This document shows, piece by piece, positions 59,826 to 64,000 of a stretch of 64,000 nt of DNA (position 1 is the first letter of the stretch; every line of letters begins with the position of its first letter). Below the pieces are notes generated by a model, which did not search any database, was not told the DNA's origin, and was given only the letters and a program-made list of their open reading frames with translations. The translations under genes and the position numbers were made by a program. The DNA comes from Micromonospora chokoriensis (GTDB taxonomy: Bacteria; Actinomycetota; Actinomycetes; Mycobacteriales; Micromonosporaceae): assembly GCF_900091505.1 (NCBI RefSeq), contig NZ_LT607409.1, positions 5,828,001 to 5,892,000 on the forward strand, written 5' to 3'.

Positions 59826-60809
59826 ATGGAACAGCGCAGCTTCACCCGGCTCGGCCGGACCGTCGGCGCGGTCGGCCTGGGCGCCTGGCAACTCGGCGCC
59901 GACTGGGGCACCGTCAGCGAGGCCGACGCGATGGCGGTGCTCACCGCCGCCGTGGACTCCGGAGTCACCTTCCTCGACACCGCCGACGTGTACGGCGACG
60001 GCCGCAGCGAGCAACTGATCGGCCGCTTCCTGCGCTCCCGGCCCGACGCCGGGCTCACCGTCGCCACCAAGATGGGCCGCCGCGTCGAGCAGCGACCGGA
60101 GGCGTACACCCTGGCCAACTTCCGGCAGTGGACCGACCGCTCCCGGGCCAACCTGGGAATGGACACGCTGGACCTGGTCCAGCTGCACTGCCCGCCCACC
60201 GCCGTGTTCTCCTCCGACGAGGTCTTCGACGGACTGGACACCCTGGTCGCCGAGAAGGCCATCGCCGGGTACGGGGTCAGCGTCGAGACCTGCGACCAGG
60301 CCCTCACCGCCATTGCCCGGCCGGGTGTGGCGAGCGTCCAGATCATCCTGAACGCGGTCCGCCACAAGCCGTTGGAGCAGGTCCTGCCCACCGCCGCGGC
60401 GGCCGGTGTGGGCATCATCGCCCGGGTGCCGCTGGCCAGTGGCCTGCTCTCCGGCCGCTACGACGAGCACACCGAGTTCCCCGCCGACGACCACCGCAAC
60501 TACAACCGGCAGGGCGCCGCGTTCGACGTCGGCGAGACGTTCTCCGGTGTCGACTTCGCGCAGGGGCTCGCCGCCGTCCGCCGGCTCGCGCCGCTGGTCG
60601 ACGCGGACCGCACGATGGCGCAGTTCGCGCTGCGGTGGGTGCTGGACCAGGCGGGCGTCACAGTGGTCATCCCCGGTGCCCGCGACGCCGACCAGGCCCG
60701 GCGCAACGCCGCGACGGCGGCCCTGTCGCCGCTGACCGACGAGCAGTTGGCAGCCGTACGCGAGATCTACGACGAACTGATCCGCCCGCAGGTGCACGAC
60801 CGGTGGTGA
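59826..60809 (+). CDS. Aldo/keto reductase
   Basis: 327 residues. LGAWQLGADWG, TFLDTADVYGDGRSEQLIGRFL (Asp/Tyr), VATKMGRR (Lys), LVQLHCPP (His), RVPLASGLLSGRY, and the NADPH-binding end TVVIPGARDADQARRNAAT. An NADPH-dependent reductase or dehydrogenase of the AKR superfamily; substrate unknown. It starts as a probable leaderless message and is divergent from the Tam gene. A small membrane protein gene follows 85 bp downstream. Confidence 0.9.
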   Translation: MEQRSFTRLGRTVGAVGLGAWQLGADWGTVSEADAMAVLTAAVDSGVTFLDTADVYGDGRSEQLIGRFLRSRPDAGLTVATKMGRRVEQRPEAYTLANFRQWTDRSRANLGMDTLDLVQLHCPPTAVFSSDEVFDGLDTLVAEKAIAGYGVSVETCDQALTAIARPGVASVQIILNAVRHKPLEQVLPTAAAAGVGIIARVPLASGLLSGRYDEHTEFPADDHRNYNRQGAAFDVGETFSGVDFAQGLAAVRRLAPLVDADRTMAQFALRWVLDQAGVTVVIPGARDADQARRNAATAALSPLTDEQLAAVREIYDELIRPQVHDRW

Positions 60810-60894
60810 CCCGCGCTTCCCGGGTGCTCGCGTCGCGCCGCCCGGCGGACGATGCTGGAGGGCGGCGCGCTGCCTCGGGCAGCGGGGAGGGGAC

Positions 60895-61092
60895 GTGATG
60901 AGGGGCTGGCTTGCGCTCACCCTCGGCCTGTTGGCCGTCGTGATCGGTGCGGTGTGGACGGTGCAGGGCCTCGGCTACGTCACCGGCAGCCTGATGACCG
61001 ATGTGCGGATCTGGGCGGTGATCGGGCCGCTCGTGTCGCTGGCCGGGCTGGTGGTGCTCTGGTTCGGTCTGCGCTCACGCCGCCGCACCTGA
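60895..61092 (+). CDS. Small two-TM membrane protein
   Basis: 65 residues (64 if started at the ATG at 60898 rather than the GTG at 60895), with GGGGAGGGG just upstream. Two hydrophobic helices (WLALTLGLLAVVIGAVWTV and IWAVIGPLVSLAGLVVLWFGL) are joined by a short loop, with a basic end (RSRRRT) that should be cytoplasmic. No family is recognised. It is bounded by a strong terminator. Confidence 0.7.
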   Translation: MMRGWLALTLGLLAVVIGAVWTVQGLGYVTGSLMTDVRIWAVIGPLVSLAGLVVLWFGLRSRRRT

Positions 61093-61110
61093 GCGACCCG
61101 GACACGGGGA

Positions 61111-61144
61111 AAAGCCCTGCACCCCGGGAGGGGTGCAGGGCTTT
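61111..61144. terminator. Strong hairpin terminator with U-rich end
   Basis: Perfect 15-bp arms (AAAGCCCTGCACCCC and complement) with a GGGA loop. It ends both the small membrane protein (+) and, from the other side, the cold-shock gene (-). Confidence 0.85.
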
Positions 61145-61196
61145 CAACGACCCTGGCCGGGTCGCCCCACTGGCCGGTGGGAGCCGGCCGTCTCAC

Positions 61197-61400
61197 TCAG
61201 ATGGGACGAACCTGCTCGGCCTGCGGGCCCTTCTGACCCTGAGCGATCTCGAACTCCACCCGCTGGTTCTCCTCCAGCGAGCGGTAGCCGCTGGTCTGGA
61301 TGGCCGAGAAGTGGACGAACACGTCAGCACCCCCACCATCCACGGTGATGAAGCCGAAGCCCTTGTCAGCGTTGAACCACTTCACGGTTCCCTGAGCCAT
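61197..61400 (-). CDS. cspA: Cold-shock domain protein
   Basis: 67 residues. The CSD carries RNP1 (KGFGFI) and RNP2 (VFVHF) within MAQGTVKWFNADKGFGFI and DVFVHFSAIQTSGYRSLEEN. It is a small cytoplasmic RNA/ssDNA-binding chaperone. AGGGAG precedes the ATG. About 240 bp without a gene lie upstream before the next terminator; part of this is probably its 5' untranslated region, which in csp genes often controls expression by temperature. Confidence 0.97.
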   Translation of the reverse strand: MAQGTVKWFNADKGFGFITVDGGGADVFVHFSAIQTSGYRSLEENQRVEFEIAQGQKGPQAEQVRPI

Positions 61401-61642
61401 GTGTATCTCCCTCTAAAAACTGGTGGCCGTGCACGCCGTCCGGCCGATTGGCCGTTTTCGAGCAGCGGCGCCTGAGGTGGCCCCACGAAGGAGACTTCTC
61501 TCAACCCACGCCATCTCTCAACAGCGTGGACCAGCAAATCACGTACGCAAAAAGTCTGTCACGACCTCTCCGACGAATTTCTCCGACATGTGACCTGACG
61601 GATGCCCGAGATCCGCTGGGCGGCGTACGAACCCATGCGAAA

Positions 61643-61672
61643 GCCCCCTTCCCATCGATGCGGGAAGGGGGC
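61643..61672 (-). terminator. Hairpin terminator after the three-gene membrane cluster
   Basis: Perfect 11-bp arms (GCCCCCTTCCC and complement) with an 8-nt loop, 15 nt beyond the stop codon of the DUF4235 gene. Confidence 0.75.
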
Positions 61673-61686
61673 CGACGTCGCTGTGG

Positions 61687-61959
61687 TCAGTCCGGCCAGG
61701 AGCCGGTCATCCGGCGGACACCGACCGCGCCGCCCCGGTCCACGGCGGCCCGGACGACCGCGAAGATCGCTCCCTGCAACGCCGCGGCAGCCAGGATCTC
61801 GCCCCAGCCGCGATCCTCGTCTGTCGCGTTCGGCGCCTCACCGTCGCCCGCGGTGACCTTCCAGACCTGCCGGAAGATCGCCCCGGCCACCGTGCCCGCG
61901 GCGATACCCAACAACACGCCGACCGGCCGGTACGCGACCCGGCTGATGCTCTTGCTCAC
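61687..61959 (-). CDS. DUF4235 membrane protein
   Basis: 90 residues with two hydrophobic segments (VGVLLGIAAGTVAGAIF and ILAAAALQGAIFAVVRAAV), around RQVWKVTAGDGEAPNATDEDRGWGEI. This is the DUF4235 pattern, in which the helices flank a conserved 'DRgWgEiLaAA' element. Its start overlaps the DUF3618 stop by 4 bp. Last gene of a three-gene operon; function unknown. Confidence 0.85.
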   Translation of the reverse strand: MSKSISRVAYRPVGVLLGIAAGTVAGAIFRQVWKVTAGDGEAPNATDEDRGWGEILAAAALQGAIFAVVRAAVDRGGAVGVRRMTGSWPD

Positions 61960-62318
61960 CTACGCCTCCCCCGCACGATCATCAACACCACCACGGTGGC
62001 CACCGCACCGGCGGCGATGGCCGCCCACGGCACCGGGTTGCGGCGTACCACCTCGCCCTTGTCACGCACCAGCTCACCCTTGTGGTGGGCCTGCGCCCGC
62101 GCCATCCCGGCGCCCCGCACGGCCTGCCCGCGGACCCGGGCGACGGTCTGCGCCGCCTGCTCGCGCATCCGCTCCTTCGCCTGCCCTGCGGACTCCTTCA
62201 GGCGCGCCTTGACGTCGGCCTTGGCGGCCAACGCCTCCATCGTCTCGCCCAGCTCGACCCGGGTGCGACGGATCTCCTCGCGCAGCGCCTCGGTGTCGCC
62301 GGTCCCGTTGCCGGTCAT
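61956..62318 (-). CDS. DUF3618 protein
   Basis: 120 residues. The N-terminal helix DTEALREEIRRTRVELGETMEALAAKADVKARLKE is the DUF3618 signature. Ala/Gln/Arg-rich helices follow and then a single C-terminal TM (VPWAAIAAGAVATVVVLMIV) with a basic tail. It is probably a membrane-anchored coiled coil. It overlaps both neighbours by 4 bp, so translational coupling is likely. Confidence 0.88.
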   Translation of the reverse strand: MTGNGTGDTEALREEIRRTRVELGETMEALAAKADVKARLKESAGQAKERMREQAAQTVARVRGQAVRGAGMARAQAHHKGELVRDKGEVVRRNPVPWAAIAAGAVATVVVLMIVRGRRR

Positions 62319-62749
62319 TGCCGCCCCCTGTCCTTCACCGCGGCGGTGACAGTGTCCACGTCGGCGCGGAGGCTGCGGACCGTCGCCGCCGGCACGGGCG
62401 GGACGGCACGGCTGACCTGCTTCTTGCCCACCAGGGCGAGGATGCCGGCCACCAGGAAACAGGCCACCGCCACGATCAGCGCGGCGGCCCAGGCGGGCAA
62501 CACCAGGTCGAGCAGCAGGATCGCCGTGGCGACCAACGCGCCCAGGCCGAAGAACGCCAGCGCACCGCCGCCTCCGAAGAGGCCGATCCCGATGCCGGCG
62601 TGCTTGCCCTTCTGGGTCAACTCCGCCCGGGCCAGCGCCAGTTCGTCCCGCACCAGACGGGAGACCTGTTCGGTGGCCCGTTGCACCAACTCGGCGGTGG
62701 AGGGCTCGCTCCCGTTGTGGGATGTGCGGGCGTTCGCCACGTCAGCCAT
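62315..62749 (-). CDS. Actinobacterial holin-X (DUF1469) family protein
   Basis: 144 residues. A helical N-terminus (STAELVQRATEQVSRLVRDELALARAELTQKGKHAGIGIGLF) is followed by two TM helices (GGGGALAFFGLGALVATAILLL and WAAALIVAVACFLVAGILALV) and a soluble tail. The family name 'phage holin' is inherited; here it is part of a housekeeping-looking operon with DUF3618 and DUF4235 and has no phage genes around it. Possibly involved in envelope structure. Confidence 0.85.
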   Translation of the reverse strand: MADVANARTSHNGSEPSTAELVQRATEQVSRLVRDELALARAELTQKGKHAGIGIGLFGGGGALAFFGLGALVATAILLLDLVLPAWAAALIVAVACFLVAGILALVGKKQVSRAVPPVPAATVRSLRADVDTVTAAVKDRGRQ

Positions 62750-62958
62750 GCTGTCCTCCTTTCCTCATCACCGCGCTGTATGCCCGGAGTCGCCGCCCGT
62801 CAATCCTAAAGCGCGCCGAGCAGCCGCCCGTCCGCGTTGTCCACACGCCGCGCCGCGAATACGCCGGCCGATGCCGTGATCGCGGCAGAGACGTCCGGCA
62901 GCACATCCCCCACCCAAGCCCGACCAAACCTCCCAGCCCACCCGGTCCCCTTCCCGCG

Positions 62959-63014
62959 TGATCAAGAGGTTTCGGTCACGAAACGCGGCCTCGGTGACGC
63001 GAACCTCTTGATCA
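62959..63014. repeat. GATC-containing hairpin at a gene end
   Basis: TGATCAAGAGGTT at 62959-62971 and AACCTCTTGATCA at 63002-63014, perfect 13-bp arms; the loop includes GGTCAC/GTGAC pairing. It is flanked by a C-rich stretch (about 62905-62955) and a G-rich one (63020-63055), and followed by the palindrome CCCTGATCAGGG. It lies downstream of the MscS-type gene. Confidence 0.75.
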
Positions 63015-63043
63015 ACCCTGATCAGGGGTCCGGGGTGGGCGGG

Positions 63044-64000
63044 TCAGGGGCGGGTTTCTTCGGGGCCCACGAAGGCTTCGCTGCGGGCGTCGCCGTCGTC
63101 GCTGCCGCCGAAGACGCGGGCGTCGTCGGGCGCCTCGGTGTCGGACCGGCGGCGTACCGGCCGCCTCGGCTGCACCCACTGCCAGGGCAGGTTGCTGGTG
63201 GAGTCACCCAGCTCGGTGCGCACCCGGGGCATCGCGGTCGGGCGGTTGTCCCGGATCCAGGTCACCAGGTGCTCCCGGACCAGGCAGCGCAGATCCCACA
63301 GGCTCCCCGCGTCGGCGGCGCTGACCAGCGCACGAATGCGGACCATTCCGCCGGTGGCGTCGGTGACCTGCAGGACGCACACCCGCCCGTCCCACAGCTC
63401 GGTGCCCTCGACCAGGCGGCGCAGTTCCTCACGCATGGTCTGCACCGGCACCGCCCAGTCGACGTCGAACTCGGCGGTGCCGAGCACCGCCGACTCGGTG
63501 CGCGTCCAGTTCTGGAACGGCTTGGTGGTGAAGTACGAGGTGGGCAGGATCAGCCGCCGGTCGTCCCAGATCTGCACCACCACGTAGCTCAGGGTCAGCT
63601 CCTCGATCCGACCCCACTCCCCCTCGACGACCACCACGTCGTCGAGCCGGACGGCGTCGCTGAAGGCGAGCTGGAGGCCGGCGAACACGTTGCCCAGCAG
63701 GCTCTGCGCGGCGAGCGCGGCCACCACACCGACCACACCGGCCGAGGTCAGCACACCCGCGCCGATGCCTCGCACGCTGGGGAACGTCATCAGCATCACG
63801 CCGACGGTCAGGATGACGATCACGGCGATGGTCAGTCGGCGCAGCATCACCACCTGGGTCCGGACCCGCCGCGCGTGCCGGTTGTCCGGCACGTCGACCC
63901 GGAACCGGGCCAGCGCGGTGTCCTCCACGACGACCAGCAGCGCGGCCACCAACCAGGCCACCGTCGCGATGACGGCGAGGACGAGCAGGTGCAGCAGCAG
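63044..64000 (-). CDS. MscS-family mechanosensitive ion channel (5' end beyond window)
   Basis: The frame remains open to the right edge, giving at least 318 residues. At least two TM segments (TIAVIVILTVGVMLMTF and a preceding one) lead to the pore helix (GAGVLTSAGVVGVVAALAAQSLLGNVFAGLQLAF). The MscS beta domain has DAVRLDDVVVVEGEWGRIEELTLSYVVVQIWDDRRLILPTSYF and a C-terminal alpha/beta part. The G/A-packing helix is intact. The tail (about the last 50 residues) is charged and low-complexity. Role: osmotic down-shock release valve or, in this subgroup, an undefined channel. Confidence 0.93.
   Translation of the reverse strand: MLLHLLVLAVIATVAWLVAALLVVVEDTALARFRVDVPDNRHARRVRTQVVMLRRLTIAVIVILTVGVMLMTFPSVRGIGAGVLTSAGVVGVVAALAAQSLLGNVFAGLQLAFSDAVRLDDVVVVEGEWGRIEELTLSYVVVQIWDDRRLILPTSYFTTKPFQNWTRTESAVLGTAEFDVDWAVPVQTMREELRRLVEGTELWDGRVCVLQVTDATGGMVRIRALVSAADAGSLWDLRCLVREHLVTWIRDNRPTAMPRVRTELGDSTSNLPWQWVQPRRPVRRRSDTEAPDDARVFGGSDDGDARSEAFVGPEETRP

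Noticed and set aside
57903..60920. 1005-codon frame covering the deaminase, Tam and aldo/keto reductase genes
   Set aside because: Only the last 340 codons are the adenosine deaminase. The rest is the out-of-frame image of Tam and the antisense of the aldo/keto reductase.
62315..62749. Prophage lysis cassette suggested by the holin-like protein
   Set aside because: The holin-X family is chromosomal in actinobacteria and sits in an operon with DUF3618 and DUF4235. No other phage gene is near.

Overview
The window is uniformly very GC-rich, with strong G/C at third codon positions, many GTG starts and U-tract-free hairpins at gene ends. It carries the phosphatidylinositol-mannoside (PIM) cluster thrS-HIT-pgsA-acyltransferase-pimA next to pdxS-pdxT-yebC, so it is an actinobacterial chromosome. 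The gene families and the GATC-containing intergenic hairpins suggest Micromonosporaceae (Micromonospora-like); this genus-level call is inference. No tRNA, rRNA, CRISPR array, intact insertion sequence or prophage was seen.

Layout. 0-10.5 kb: end of a PucR-type regulator; a TetR/DHA2 efflux pair with two copies of a 25-bp operator; an orphan B12-binding-type protein; SPFH, VOC and GNAT proteins; then an alcohol/aldehyde dehydrogenase operon, a TetR regulator and an acyl-CoA dehydrogenase that share a 19-bp operator. 10.6-18.4 kb: class V aminotransferase, FUSC-type membrane protein, FAD monooxygenase, Ser/Thr kinase with a ricin-type lectin ectodomain, and a 650-bp degenerate stretch. 18.4-23.5 kb: PadR/serine hydrolase divergent pair around a perfect palindrome, AraC regulator, XRE remnant, and an ABC-F ATPase behind a leader that looks like an attenuator. 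23.6-31.2 kb: dnaE, a YciO protein, an ECF sigma factor, a lipoprotein, a second membrane kinase and a secreted protein. 31.2-36.8 kb: PadR/HAAS-type membrane pair, then a NarL-type two-component system directly followed by an ABC-2 exporter.

36.9-41.3 kb is an accessory block: two divergent, N-terminally related HTH-TM-ectodomain proteins, a DUF402 protein, a SnoaL-like remnant and an unknown gene. It ends at yebC, where ruvC would often follow in actinobacteria. 41.3-54.3 kb is conserved core: yebC, pdxT, pdxS, pimA, PIM acyltransferase, pgsA, HIT and thrS. Between pgsA and the HIT gene lie an EF-G-like GTPase, an aldo/keto reductase and a broken HAD gene. 54.4-64 kb: YcnI-like protein, OmpR-type two-component system whose kinase probably starts at CTG, adenosine deaminase with a Tam-type methyltransferase, aldo/keto reductase, cold-shock protein, a DUF4235/DUF3618/holin-X trio and the end of an MscS-type channel.

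Three window-scale patterns stand out. Eight genes have a TANNNT hexamer exactly 6 (once 7) nt before the start codon and appear to be leaderless. At least five gene-end gaps hold long, sequence-diverse hairpins whose arms contain GATC, three of them flanked by C-rich and/or G-rich tracts. Several regulators sit beside clear palindromic operators that define small local regulons.
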